Counted from the stretch's first letter, positions 51,127 through 62,305 are shown. The stretch is DNA of 64,000 nucleotides from Meghimatium bilineatum (GCA_034231615.1 CM067315.1:34372156-34436155); one strand, 5' to 3'. Notes: generated by a model from the sequence alone, not told the origin. Made by a program: numbers and translations.

Positions 51127-53425
51127 AGGATGAAAGGAGTAGGAGGAAGGCAGTGGGGAAGGAAGGCAGTGAGATGAAGGGAGTGGGAGGAAGGTAGTGG
51201 GGAAGGAAGGCAGTGGGATGAAGGGAGTGGGAGGAAGGCAGTGAGATGAAGGGAGTGGGAGGAAGGCAGTGGGAGGAAGGCAGTGAGAGGAAGGGAGTGG
51301 GAGGAAGGGAGTGGGGAAGGAAGGCAGTGAGATGAAGGGAGTGGGAGGAATGCAGTGAGAGGAAGGGAGTGGGAGGAAGGCAGTGAGGGAGAAAGGCAGT
51401 GGGGAAGGAAGGCAGTGAGATGAAGGGAGTGGAAGGAAGGCAGTGAGAGGAAGGGAGTGAGAGGAAGGGAGTGGGAGGAAGGCAGTGAGATGAAGGGAGT
51501 GTGGAAGGAAGGCAGTGGAAGGAAGGCAGTAAGATGAAGGCAGTGTGGAAGGAAGGCAGTGGAAGGAAGGAAGTGAGATGAAGGGAGTGTGGAAGGAAGG
51601 CAGTGAGAGGAAGGCAGTGAGATGAAGGCACTGAGATGAAGGCACTGATATGAAGGCAGTGAGATGAAGGCAGTGAGATGAAGGGAATGTGGAAGGAAGG
51701 CAGTGGAAGGAAGGCAGTGAGATGAAGGGAGTGTGGAAGGAAGGCAGTGAGAGGAAGGCAGTGAGATGAAGGCAGTGAGATGAAGGCACTGAGATGAAGG
51801 GAATGTGGAAGGAAGGCAGTGGAAGGAAGGTAGTGAGATGAATGGGGTGTGGAAGGAAGGCAGTGAGAGGAAGGCAGTGAGATGAAGGGAGTGTGGAAGG
51901 AAGGCAGTGAGATGAAGGCAGTGGAAGGAAGGCAGTGAGATAAAGGGAATGTGGAAGGAAGGAAGTGAGATGAAGGCAGTGTGGAAGGAAGGCAGTGAGA
52001 GGAAGGCAGTGAGATGAAGGGAGTGTGGAAGGAAGGAAGTGAGATGAAGGCAGTGTGGAAGGAAGGCAGTGAGAGGAAGGCAGTGAGATGAAGGCAGTGA
52101 GATGATGGGAGTGGGAGCAAGGCAATGAGAGGAAGGCAGTGAGATGAAGGGAGTGGGAGAAAGGCAGTGGGGAAGGAAGGCAGTGAGATGAAGGGAGTGG
52201 GAGGAAGGTAGTGGGGAAGGAAGGCAGTGGGATGAAGGGAGTGGGAGGAAGGCAGTGAGATGAAGGGAGTGGGAGGAAGGCAGTGGGAGGAAGGCAGTGA
52301 GGGGAAGGGAGTGTGGAAGGAAGGCAGTGGAAGGAAGGCAGTAAGATGAAGGGAATGTGGAAGGAAGGCAGTGGAAGGAAGGCAGTGAGATGAAGGGAGT
52401 GTGGAAGGAAGGCAGTGAGAGGAAGGCAGTGAGATGAAGGCACTGAGATGAAGGCACTGATATGAAGGCAGTGAGATGAAGGCAGTGAGATGAAGGGAAT
52501 GTGGAAGGAAGGCAGTGGAAGGAAGGCAGTGAGATGAAGGGAGTGTGGAAGGAAGGCAGTGAGAGGAAGGCAGTGAGATGAAGGCAGTGAGATGAAGGCA
52601 GTGAGATGAAGGGAATGTGGAAGGAAGGCAGTGGAAGGAAGGTAGTGAGATGAAGGCAGTGAGATGATGGGAGTGTGGAAGGAAGGCAGTGAGATGAAGG
52701 CAGTGGAAGGAAGGCAGTGAGATGAAGGCAGTGAGATGATGGGAGTGGGAGCAAGGCAATGAGAGGAAGGCAGTGAGATGAAGGGAGTGGGAGAAAGGCA
52801 GTGAGAGGAAGGCAGTGAGATGAAGGAAGTGGGAGAAAGGCAGTGAGAGGAAGGCAGTGAGATGAAGGGAATGTTGAAGGAAGGCAGTGAGAGGAAGGCA
52901 GTGAGATGAAGGCAGTGAGATGATGGGAGTGGGAGCAAGGCAATGAGAGGAAGGCAGTGAGAGGAAGGCAGTGAGATGAAGGGAGTGGGAGAAAGGCAGT
53001 GAGCGGAAGACAGTGAGATGAAGGGAGTGGGCGAAAGGCAGTGAGAGGAAGGCAGTGAGATGAAGGGAGTGGGAGAAAGGCAGTGAGAGGAAGGGAGTGA
53101 GATGAAGGGAGTGGGAGAAAGGCAGTGAGAGCAAGGGGGTGAGAGGAAGACAGTGAGAGGAAGGGAGTGGGAGGAAGAAAGTTAGGGGAAGGGAGTGGGA
53201 GAAAGGCAGTAAGAGGAAGGGAGTGGGAGGAAGACATTGAGAGGAAGGGAGTGGGAGGAAGACAGTGAGAGGAAGGGAGTGGGAGGAAGGCAGTGAGAGG
53301 AAGGGAGTGGGAGGAAGGGAGTGGGAGGAAGACAGTGGGAGGAAGTGAGTGGGAGGAAGACTGAGAGGAAGGGAGTGGGAGAAAGGCAGTGAGAGGAAGG
53401 GAGTGGAAGGAAGACAGTGATCTGC
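51127..53425 (+). repeat. Polypurine minisatellite, 2.3 kb
   Basis: Modules of 11-13 bp (GGAAGGCAGTGA, GATGAAGGGAGT, GGTGGGAGGAAGG-like) in irregular order. The plus strand is almost wholly purine apart from the T of AGTG and GATG and the C of GGCAG. Runs of four GGG separated by 3, 5 and 3 bases occur at 51293-51316 and 53303-53325, fitting G-quadruplex rules. The minus strand is stop-free for 605-837 codons in all three frames (LTAFLPLPSSHSL-type peptides). I regard these as by-products. Confidence 0.97.
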
Positions 53426-53639
53426 CTCTTGTTCTCTTAATTGGAACTTTTCCTCCAATACTAAACTTTGTAAACCATTGTTTATTTTTATATCTAAGAT
53501 TTGATATCTTCTTTTTTTTTGAAGTGTTTTGTAGTGTCAAGCTTCTTCTATGTTTAGGTCGTTATGGATTTTATGTGTTGGCTCGTCTTTCTGTCCTTGA
53601 TACTCTTAAATATTTTCTATATCATTACATTTTAAATGT

Positions 53640-54186
53640 TGATATCTTTCCTATTGTCAGGTACATAAAAGAAACAGTTATGCATACTAGGGATATTCTC
53701 TAGATGTTGTATTTATTGTTAGGTAGATACAAGGAACAGATATGCAAACTAGGGATATTCTCTCGATGTTTTCCCTATTGTCAGGTAGATACAAGGAACA
53801 GATATGCAAACTAGGGATATTCTCTAGATGTTGTCCCAATTGTCAGGTAGATACAAGGAACAGATATGCAAACTAGGGATATTCTCTCGATGTTGTCCCT
53901 ATTGTCAGGTAGATACAAGGAACAGATATGCAACCTATGGATATTCTCTAGATGTTGTCCCTATTGTCAGGTAGATAGATACAAGGAACAGATATGCAAA
54001 CTAGGGATATTCTCTAGATGTTGTCCCTATTGTCAGGTAGATACAAGGAACAGATATGCAAACTAGGGATATTCTCTCGATGTTGTTCCTATTGTCAGGT
54101 AGATACAAGGAACAGATATGCAAACTAGGGATATTCTCTAGATATTGTCCCTATTGTCAGGTAGATACAAGAAACAGATATGCAAC
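53640..54186 (+). repeat. 62-bp minisatellite, about 9 units
   Basis: GATGTT recurs at 53703, 53765, 53827, 53889 and 53951, then 54017 (a 66-bp unit with an extra GATA), 54079 and 54141 (GATATT). The core is ATTGTCAGGTAGATACAAGG, then AACAGATATGCAAACTAGGG. Confidence 0.97.
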
Positions 54187-54194
54187 ATTCATAG

Positions 54195-54992
54195 AATCGA
54201 TCAATCGCCTTATCTGAGACACGCACTTCGATGACGATATTGATCTTATAGCTAGGCCAGAACAAGAACTACAAGAGTTAACCACACAATGTTACTAGCA
54301 AGCATGTACATAATGGAAATCAACACAGAAACGAGCACGATCTTGGTTAATAGTAGAGAGATAGAAGCATTGACCAACATCATGATGAATGGGCAGAAGT
54401 TTAAGGAGGTCAATACTTTTACTTTCAAATACCTCGGATCTAGCATATGCAGCGATGAAAATCTTAAAGCAGAATTAAAGATAAGGCTGAAGATGGTTTC
54501 AGCTACTATATCAAGATTAATCTGAATATGGAAAAACAACATCAGAGTTATCTTCATTTCAACCCTGTGCTACCAATGTCAAAAATGGTCCTTAACAACA
54601 AAACATAAGAGACAACTGGTTACAACAGAGATGAGATTTCTGAGAAAAGCCACAGGATTGACCAGAAGACACAGAATTAGAAACGATGTCATAAGAGAAA
54701 AAGTGGGTGTCATATCAATTCTACAATACATACAAAACCAACAGATACAATGGTTTGGTCATCTGGAAAGAATGCGGTGTGATTCATTAGTTTATAAAGC
54801 ATATATGAAGAGAGGAGAAGCAGAAAGAAGAGCCAAGGGTTGACCTAGAGTACGCTGGATCGACAACATCAAAGAGACATTACACGAACACCAAATAACA
54901 TTATCTGAAGCTGCCAGAAAAGCAAGAACACGAACATTGTATCTCCCTCGACACCCGGAAAGGGTAAAAGAGGAAGGAAAGAAGAAGAAGAA
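54195..54992 (+). pseudogene. LINE-Q RT fragment, catalytic loop to C-terminus
   Basis: HFDDDIDLIARPEQELQELT (54227-54285) lies at the place of the RT YxDD motif with Tyr-Ala replaced by Phe-Asp. MEINTETSTILVNSREIEAL (54314-54373), FTFKYLGSSICSDENLKAEL (54417-54476), MRFLRKATGLTRRHRIRNDV (54631-54690), QIQWFGHLERMRCDSLVYKA (54742-54801), VRWIDNIKETLHEHQ (54851-54895) and EAARKARTRTLYLPRHPERV (54909-54968) follow in order. Several frameshifts and two stops, so inactive. It ends in GAAAGAAGAAGAAGAAC. Confidence 0.9.
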
Positions 54993-55079
54993 CATCAGTG
55001 TTAGAGTGAAAATCGAACTTTGTTACTCAAAGTGATTTCTGTTGTGTTGTATTGATGTGATAGTTAGATACTTACTGCG

Positions 55080-55565
55080 GTCATAGCAAGATGATTACAG
55101 GCATTCGAATACAAATGTTACAAACGAATTCTTTGAATCTCTTATAGAGAACATAAGACAAATGTGTACGTAAGAAATAAAATAGAGATGTATGCAGGTC
55201 GACAAGAAAGATTACTTCCAATAGTGAAACAACGAAACGTGCATGATTTTGATAAGTATACCGACATGACTCATTGTTAACAACGATAGTACATGGGACG
55301 GTTGAAGTTGGGAGACGCAGAGGGAAACAGAAAAGCATGGACATACAATATCAAGGACTGGACAGTTACAACTTTCACACACTCGTCAGTATCGTTGAGA
55401 ATAGAAATCACTGGAGGACTCTGTGTGCTGTATGTATTCCTTCGACCCTTCCACCCTTCGACCTTTCCACCCTTCGACCTTTCCACCCTTCGACCTTTCC
55501 ACCCTTCAGCCCTTGTCGATGTTGTGGCCCTTCGACGGGTTATGGGTTTATGGATATGGATATCT
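55080..55565 (+). mobile_element. LINE-V tail and 3' UTR
   Basis: HKTNVYVRNKIEMYAGRQER (about 55148-55210), then IVKQRNVHDF, a GTVEVGRRRGKQK segment (55290-55330) and NIKDWT (about 55350), followed by RIEITGGLCVL. The 3' end CGACGGGTTATGGGTT (about 55532-55547) matches the 49742 copy. A 16-bp repeat (CCACCCTTCGACCTTT, four copies) occupies 55447-55506. Confidence 0.8.
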
Positions 55566-55599
55566 ATGGATATAAAACACTATCCACATCTCTATTAAC

Positions 55600-55790
55600 T
55601 CTTCTTCTTCTTCTTCTGCGTTCGTTCTCAAACTCCTGCAGATTAGCAGGATGTAGTCCGGAGAACGGAATGCATTGTGTCATGGTTTACAGCATTGCTG
55701 CGGTATCTGCGCCTTTCGGCCTGACACATCCGACTTCAGCATGGCTGTGGGTCACTGACCCTATATGGGATGGGACAGCCAACCCCATAT
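55600..55790 (-). mobile_element. SINE-B1, 5'-truncated
   Basis: CTTCTTCTTCTTCTGCGTTC, then GATTAGCAGGATGTAGTCCG, TATCTGCGCCTTTCGGCC and CTATATGGGATGGGACAGCC. About 90 bp of the B1 5' end are missing. Confidence 0.9.
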
Positions 55791-56083
55791 AGTTGAGGCT
55801 TTATCGTCTTACCGTCAGAAGAGTCTAATTAGCAGACTAGTTTACAGACTTGTCGGATATAAAGAGTTAAAATATAATGGGACAAAATGTGTCACAAAAT
55901 ATGACATGATAAAAACATAACAAAAGATATTCTACAGCTTATCAGCATTGCCGGATTAATGGAACTGTTTATGACCAAATAGTTGGTATAAAAATGACCA
56001 CAAAGGACACATTTTCAAAATTGTGTTTGAACTACTAAAAACATGCTGAATTTTCAAGAAAGCTTTCCTTCTATGAACTTTTA
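55791..56083. other. Unannotated AT-rich sequence
   Basis: No feature recognised. Confidence 0.4.
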
Positions 56084-56084
56084 T

Positions 56085-56515
56085 TCATCATCATCAAGTG
56101 CTGTGCCGAATGGTGTTGGCGATCATATCTCTCCATGTACATCAATCTCCCATATATGTCATCATCTGTGTTCGTGTCATCAATCGAAGCCATTTAGTCA
56201 AACTGTCCAATATCTTTTCTATAGGTCTTCCCCTTGATCTTTTCCCTTCTATCTTTCCTGTTGTCATTATATTCTCAATGTCTCCTCTTCTCATTATGTG
56301 CCCAATAAATGTTGACTGTCTTTTTCTTATATTATCAATAATGCATCTTATCACATCCATCCTTCTAAGACATTCTTTATTAGTAATCTTTGCTGTCCAA
56401 GGAATGCGCAGCATTCTTCGAATAAATCTCATTTCTGCTGCCTCCAATGATTTTATGATGTTTTATTTATTGTCCATGCTTGTATTATCTCTCTCCAATC
56501 AGCATTCATTAATTT
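56085..56515 (-). pseudogene. LINE-K RT tail, best-preserved copy
   Basis: A minus-strand frame (56447-56142) encodes EAAEMRFIRRMLRIPWTAKI, NKECLRRMDVIRCIIDN, IRKRQSTFIGHIMRRGDIEN, IMTTGKIEGKRSRGRP and EKILDSLTKWLR in order. A shifted end reads RCTWRDMIANTIRHST, then CATCATCATC (TGA tail). It is the reference for the LINE-K fragments here. The RT catalytic domain is absent. Confidence 0.9.
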
Positions 56516-56560
56516 CACAATGACAAATATGTTATTGGTAACTTAATTTTAGTTCTTCTA

Positions 56561-57020
56561 ACGTTACTTTCAGAGTCCGCGCTTACTCTAGACGTGAAAG
56601 CAATGAGTTTTCTAACGTTACATAAAATGCTACAGGAAGATACTTAGAATATCATGAAGGATAAAATCAGAAACTCAGATATTATAAACACATTGAATAT
56701 TCCAGAGTGTTGGTTACTAAACACAATAACAAAAAGAAAACTACACCTGTTTGGTCATATAAAGAGACATAACTGTTTAGAAAGACAAATAATGGAGGGA
56801 AGAGTACCTGGGAAGAGGAGAAGGGGCAGACCACGAAGACGATGGACTGACGACATTAACGATAACATGAATACATCGCTAGAAAATGCAAGCACATCGC
56901 CCAAGACAGAGAGAGGTTCAGAGAGTTCATTGGGAAGACAATGTTCTGGAAGGAATACGTCACATGATACAACGTTACTTTCAGAGTCCACGCTTACTCT
57001 AGACGTGAAAGCAATGAGTT
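56561..57020 (+). mobile_element. LINE tail fragment bracketed by 49-bp direct repeats
   Basis: The insert at 56610-56971 encodes MKDKIRNSDIINTLNIPECW (56654-56713), KRKLHLFGHIKRHNCLERQI (56732-56791) and PGKRRRGRPRRRWTDDINDN (56807-56866), an intact-looking RT C-terminal tail. It is bracketed by 49-bp copies of ACGTTACTTTCAGAGTCC to CAATGAGTT (56561-56609 and 56972-57020), differing at one base (CGCG against CACG). Confidence 0.9.
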
Positions 57021-57930
57021 AAATGACTTTTAAGTCTAACTATTGTCTTTTCTCTGCGTACGCTGTGAGGCGTAGCAGGATTGAATGACGATAGGTTTTC
57101 GGGCTATAACACGTCTGGTAGCTTGATGACCAGTAATACTGTGTCGTGTCAGAATGTTGGTAACTCCTCAATCCACCATCTTCTTGATCTTCCTATGTAT
57201 CTTGCTGTTTCCATTTTCAGGTTGCATGCTCTTGCCGCTGGCCAATAAGGGTTCATTCTCATTAGGTGGCTGAAGTTATGTTTTAAGTAATGAGGAATAA
57301 ATGAGGGTTTTAAACACTGATTAAACAATGATTAAACAATGATGTTTACTTAATGGTTATCTGCATAGTTAAATTATACATCATACATTTCATTTATGCT
57401 GTTATTAAATTTTATGTTAAATTATTGTCTCAGATCTTATCGTTTGCTTTTTTTCTACCACGAAATTGTATGTTCTTATGTTTGCTATATCAGGTCCCAC
57501 TATCGTAACAAGCTTCCACTTAGACATGCCAAGAAAAGTATTATCAAATATCTGTTTGTAACATGTACTCTTCATTCTAGATTTATACACGAGTAGAATT
57601 TACGGTGTCTATAAATTAGTTCATATCCACAAAAGAATCTGCATCATAATTTGTAGCTAAACTTAAACATGAAAATACGAGAAAGTAGATGTGCTTTTTT
57701 TAACTTAAAAAATTGTCAGAAATTGCGCCATCAAATTGTCAACATGGCAACGCTGGTAGAGATTGCTAGAATGAAATGAAGTTCTTAGCTAGATTTCCGA
57801 GTACTTCTGCTGAGGGGAAAATACTGTATTTTCTAGAAGTATAGTCTTCATACAAATTGGAAGATAGAAAGTGTTGCAGAAATGTGTCCTGCTTTGTTTA
57901 TATATGTTTACTTACCTAAGGGGTGTGACC
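57021..57930. other. Unannotated 0.9 kb stretch
   Basis: A 66-codon plus-strand frame (57396-57596) has no domain. GATTAAACAATGAT is duplicated at 57320-57340. No repeat family recognised. Confidence 0.4.
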
Positions 57931-57933
57931 CAT

Positions 57934-58165
57934 GTATCTCGGCTGGTAGCATAATGGCTTCCTAATCGAGTGATCCAAAGTTCGAGTTCCAGTGTAACTA
58001 GAAATATTTTAAAATTCACCAACGGTACGTATATTTACTCAGCCTAAGGAAATGGGTACCTGCTCTTCCGGAAAAGTAAATGCGGCGGCATGCATTCTGA
58101 CCACATCATCCCTAAGTATGCCACTGCTTAATGGAAAAAGGGCCTAACACGATGTTTCCCAATAC
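57934..58165 (+). mobile_element. tRNA-derived SINE, family U copy 1
   Basis: A-box-like GGCTGGTAGCATAATGG (57950), B-box-like AAGTTCGAGTTCC (57979), then a body with AATGGGTACCTG and GGAAAAGTAAATGCGGCGG. Shares body motifs with 58330-58620. Confidence 0.65.
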
Positions 58166-58329
58166 GCCTCACTGATGTAGAAAATAGAAACTTTATCTCC
58201 TTAATGAGTTTCCGTTTATTATTTATGTATTTGTTCTGCATTAATACTTCTACTTGTCGAGGCACACACTTTCAACCTAAGACCTTTCTCTGTGTTGGTT
58301 ATAACAGGCATGTTTACTTTTTAGCTGTA
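58166..58329. other. Unannotated spacer between two SINEs
   Basis: Nothing recognised. Confidence 0.4.
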
Positions 58330-58620
58330 TGCGTCCTTATGGTCTGGACGAGGAGCGGGGTAGCCTATTTGATAGTGAGCGTGCTTACTATCGCCGGGTT
58401 ACAGCATTCCAGGTTCTAAACCAAGTCCGGACACACAAAATCCTGGGTCGTATTTTTTGCTTGTTACGATTGCTCCTCAAGTAGATCCATCTATAAATGG
58501 GTACTTGGCGCATGAGTTAGGGAAAGTAAACACATCAAATAAAGGAACTGGCCACCCCACCTAATAGTTGCTGCAGGTTAGTACATGACGAGTTAGCTTT
58601 ATCCCCGGATGCAGGTTGTT
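58330..58620 (+). mobile_element. tRNA-derived SINE, family U copy 2
   Basis: AGCGGGGTAGCCTATTTGAT (A-box region, about 58354), CCAGGTTCTAAACCAAG (B-box region, 58409), then AAATGGGTACTTGGCGCA and GGGAAAGTAAACACATC parallel to copy 1. A TGCTTACTATCGCCGGGTTA segment between the boxes makes the head longer than a tRNA. Confidence 0.6.
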
Positions 58621-58938
58621 GCCGTGGGACTTATCTTTAGAGTTGTGTAAGTTTTCATGGATGTGAAAATGATTTGCATTGGGGATTCTGATTTAAGTTA
58701 GGAAGAGCTGCGCAAAGCGTCGACCTCACTCTCTTGTTGGACTTAATTTGAAACCAGTGACCAGATGAATCAAGACAAATGGAAATCAAGTTTGATGCAG
58801 TGAATGACCATATATATGAATCTACCCGGGGTGTTACTGTTGCATGATGGTTGGGCTTAAGCTCTACAGGTGAGACCTTCTACAATATTCGTGTAAATTT
58901 AGTATAAATTATAAGAAAAAAACTTTCCTAAGAGGATA
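58621..58938. other. Unannotated
   Basis: No feature recognised. Confidence 0.4.
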
Positions 58939-58939
58939 C

Positions 58940-59225
58940 ATTTTTATTCTTCTTCATTCATGCCATGTAGCATTGGCTATCATGTCTTTCCACAATCTTC
59001 TGTTTCCTGTGCTGTCAATCATTTCATCTTATAACCCATGCCGTATGACGTTGGTTATCATTTCTTTCCACATTCTTTTGTTTTTTATGCTGTCAATTAT
59101 TTCTAAAAATCAATTTTCTCCCATGCCTAAACTCTTGATGTCTAGCATCTTCTCTCTTGATCATTTCGACTTGGACTATTGTTTTGCAAACCACTCAGTT
59201 ATTCAACATGTGCGACAGTTTCTAT
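58940..59225 (-). mobile_element. LINE-K-like 3' end, tandemly duplicated
   Basis: On the minus strand MIDSTGNRRLWKDMIANATW (about 59027-58968) and a related MIDSIKNKRMWKEMITNVIR-like copy (59101-59042) are two adjacent copies of about 74 bp of the C-terminus. The outer one ends TGAATGAAGAAGAA. Upstream (59110-59225) is a decayed REKMLDIKSLG-like segment. Confidence 0.7.
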
Positions 59226-59626
59226 GACAAACCTTCTTCTTAATTTTTCATAAAACCAGTGGTTGTTGTTTTTATAGCGAAAATAATATTTGTTGAACAA
59301 ACAAAACACATTAGTCGCTACCAAACACACCCAAAATATAGAGGAAAACAGCTCCCATTAAGTGCAGCGTGTTCCCTATTTAGACTAAATAATTGAATAG
59401 GATACATGCTGTGAAATCCAAATTAGATTTCGGAGCGTAATAGCCAAAAAATCATTACTGGGAAAACAAGCATTTATAGCGCACACACACACACACACAC
59501 ACACAACAAGTAAGATCAGTATTGAGCTGTGTAAAATACGTAATATAAACATGGAATATCTGACCCGTGTCATCATCGGATGAATTGTGGACTCTGCACA
59601 CTAGACAAGAAGCTTTGAAGATATTT
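59226..59626. other. Unannotated; (CA)n at 59481-59505
   Basis: A short pure CA microsatellite is the only feature seen. Confidence 0.5.
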
Positions 59627-59627
59627 T

Positions 59628-59907
59628 ATCCTCTAATGATGATGTGTGAGTTGTTGAACTGGTGGAAGTAAACATGTATAGGGATCCTCTAATGATGATG
59701 TGTGAGTTGTTGAACTGGTGGAAGTAAACATGTATAGGGATCCTCTAATGATGATGTGTGAGTTGTTGAACTGGTGGAAGTAAACATGTATAGGGATCCT
59801 CTAATGATGATGTGTGAGTTGTTGAACTGGTGGAAGTAAACATGTATAGGGATCCTCTAATGATGATTTGTGAGTTGTTGAACTGGTGGAAGTAAACATG
59901 TATAGGG
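59628..59907 (+). repeat. 56-bp minisatellite, 5 units
   Basis: ATCCTCTAATGATGATGTGT starts at 59628, 59684, 59740 and 59796; the fifth unit has GATGATTTGTG. The first four are nearly identical. Confidence 0.97.
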
Positions 59908-60107
59908 TCTGCTCCGCACATTCCTGTATACGTTCTGTCTCTTTCAACACATAACGAAGGGTTTGTGTGCTGATAGTTCCCATGTCCCGCTGCAATAGTG
60001 TTCAAGGGGCGATGAACTTCGTAGCAAGGTACCGATGAGTACGTGCATTTGCAAACTAGACATATTTCGAACGCGAAACATCATGAACCCAGAGCAGTTA
60101 ACTTTTA
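59908..60107. other. Unannotated
   Basis: Nothing recognised. The 60-codon minus-strand frame here (60126-59944) shows no domain. Confidence 0.4.
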
Positions 60108-60245
60108 GTAAACATTCCAACTGCAATATTCTACCAATAACATTCCAACTTCACTATTCTACCAGTAACATTCCAACTTGAATATTCAACCTGTAACATT
60201 CCAACTTCAAATTAATATCCGTAGCATTCGGACTTGAATATTGTA
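60108..60245 (+). repeat. 28-31 bp repeat, about 4.5 units
   Basis: AACATTCCAACT recurs with GCAATATTCTACC, TCACTATTCTACC or TGAATATTCAACC. Confidence 0.9.
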
Positions 60246-60270
60246 ATTCATAAAAAATGCACACACATTT

Positions 60271-60372
60271 ACACGCATTCATAATCACAAGCATTCATAA
60301 TCACACGCATTCATAATCACACGCATTCATAATCACACGCATTCAAAATCACACGCATTCATAATCACACGC
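60271..60372 (+). repeat. 16-bp minisatellite, 6 units
   Basis: CACACGCATTCATAAT repeats with single-base changes. Confidence 0.96.
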
Positions 60373-60597
60373 ATACACTCGCCGATGTTCCATAACTTTG
60401 TCTTCACTCTCATTAGCATAATCACGTAGAACAACTTTTGTTACTTGGAATTTCTAATCGAAAATACGTTGCGACAGTGTTGCCATATTGGTCAGTTCAT
60501 GGTGGAATGTCACAATATCGACATAAACAGAAATATGTACCACTGTTACCAATATTAGTCAATAAAGCGAAATAACAACGAGACACAGTAGCAATCG
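60373..60597. other. Unannotated
   Basis: No feature recognised. Confidence 0.4.
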
Positions 60598-60774
60598 ACG
60601 TTTCGACTAAAAAGCCCCCATCGAGGTTAGCTCCTTGGCGTGGAGATGGGGCTTAGTTCAGCCACATTCGGGCAGGACCACAGTCTTGCCTAGCAAGTAA
60701 AGGTGCTGAGTTCAGCGACATTTGGCCAGAAGGCGCACCGCAACAATCAGAATGTCATGCATTAACGAACATGA

Positions 60775-61671
60775 ATGTCTATATCTGCATTACCCCGTTA
60801 TGGTGCTAACCCTGTGACGACTCCCCAGGCAGGAGTAGCACCGGGCCCTATACCTCGAAAGGGCCCACCCCATACGACTGGAGGTCCTCTTCGATTGCCC
60901 TGTGGAGCCAGGAGGTACAAGAGTAATATCACTGACCAACAAATATTACCAACCAACGAGACACCATTTACAATAATGCACTGGAATGCTGAGGGTGTAA
61001 ATAGCAAAAAAGATGGCTTTAGCAAGAAATTAGAATCGGAAAACACCCTTCTTAAGGAACAGGTCAGCATTTGTTGCATACAAGAGACACACCTCAGCAA
61101 AGATGTAACCTTTAAAATTGCAGGTTATCAGTGCTTTAGAGCTGATCGAATAGACAGAAGAAAAGGAGGTATACTAACTCTAGTCAAAAATAACATCAAC
61201 GCACATCAAACTGAGCTATACATGGAAGGAGCAGAATATCAGGTCCTTCAACTAAAGACCATGAACACAGACTTCAACCTACTAAATTATTATTGTCCAA
61301 ATGACCAGTCCCTTTCCCTGGACACAATACCGTACAGAGGAAGACTGATAGTATGTGCAGATTTTAATAGTCACTCACAAAGCTGGGGTTATGACCACAT
61401 GGATAAAAGAGGAGAAGAACTTGAAAGCTGGCAAGACGGTAAATGTCTTCTATTGCTTAATAAGCCAAAAGATCCTCCAACATACTACTCAAGAGCATGG
61501 CAAACCACTTCCACGCCAGATTTGGCATTGTACTCAGCAGACCTAAACTGGGAAATCAATAGAACAGTTGGGAAGCAACATGGAGGTAGCGACCATCGAC
61601 CAGTCCTCCTCGTATTAAAAATGAACTCACAGGAAATGCATGTAGCCTTCCAAGATGGAATTATAAAATAG
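60775..61671 (+). pseudogene. LINE-R endonuclease (EEP/APE-like) domain
   Basis: 298 codons. The first about 65 residues are Pro/Gly-rich, and the domain starts at about residue 67 with IMHWNAEGVNSKKDGF (60973-61020). Motifs seen: ICCIQETHLSKD (61069-61104, metal-binding Glu), DRRKGGILTLVKNNI (61153-61197), VCADFNSHSQSWG (61351-61389, Asp-Phe-Asn) and GGSDHRPVLLVL (61582-61617, the Ser-Asp-His catalytic triad region). All expected catalytic residues of an apurinic-like nicking endonuclease are present. The frame stops at 61669 and the element continues in another frame. Confidence 0.9.
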
Positions 61672-61675
61672 CAAA

Positions 61676-62305
61676 TTGGGGACTATTTAAACACCGCAGT
61701 AGTGTTTTAGCTGGACAAATAGATATGGAAGGAAAAGACATAAGCGCCATAGTCAAAGAGTTCAATAAATGTATTCATCAAGCTGCCAAGGAATTAATAC
61801 CAAGAGGAGCACGCAAACAATACAAGCCATACTGGAGTGAACAACTAGAACTGCTGCAAGAAGAATTAGAAAAAGCACGGACGGAAGTGGAAAATAACCC
61901 AAGCCAGGAACATCACAACAAACATCAACACACAAAAGCTAAATTCCAAAGAGCCAAACTAGAAGCTAGAAGAAAGAGCTGGAAAGAGAAAACAGAATCC
62001 TTAAATTTTGAAAAGGATTGAAGAAAACTGTGGAAACTGGTCAAATAACTAAATGATGAGGGAACAGGAAGAAGCACAAACATAACACTCGTATAGAATG
62101 GCATAATGATTACAAGAAAGCAAGCAGTAGATAATTTCGCTAGGATATTTGCTCAAGACTGCAATATTGAAATTAGTCCAGAGAAACAGCTTACAGTGCG
62201 GAGCGACCAAAAAGTAAAATGGAACATGCTCAGACTAGAATCAGTGATGAAAACAGCGCAGATGAAATTATGGATACATTGTTCACATATAGTGAATTGG
62301 AATTA
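61676..62305 (+). pseudogene. LINE-R linker region, broken
   Basis: Frame shift after the endonuclease, then a charged, helix-prone segment: PYWSEQLELLQEELEKAR (61827-61880) and AKFQRAKLEARRKSWKEKTE (61938-61997). Stops occur at about 62019 and 62046, then RKQAVDNFARIFAQDCNI (62112-62165). This corresponds to the W-x-E-L and R-x-x-W segments between endonuclease and RT. Confidence 0.8.

Noticed and set aside
51027-53540. 837-, 805- and 605-codon Leu/Pro/Ser-rich proteins
   Set aside because: The pyrimidine-rich strand of a tandem array lacks the A/G needed for stop codons; all three frames are open.
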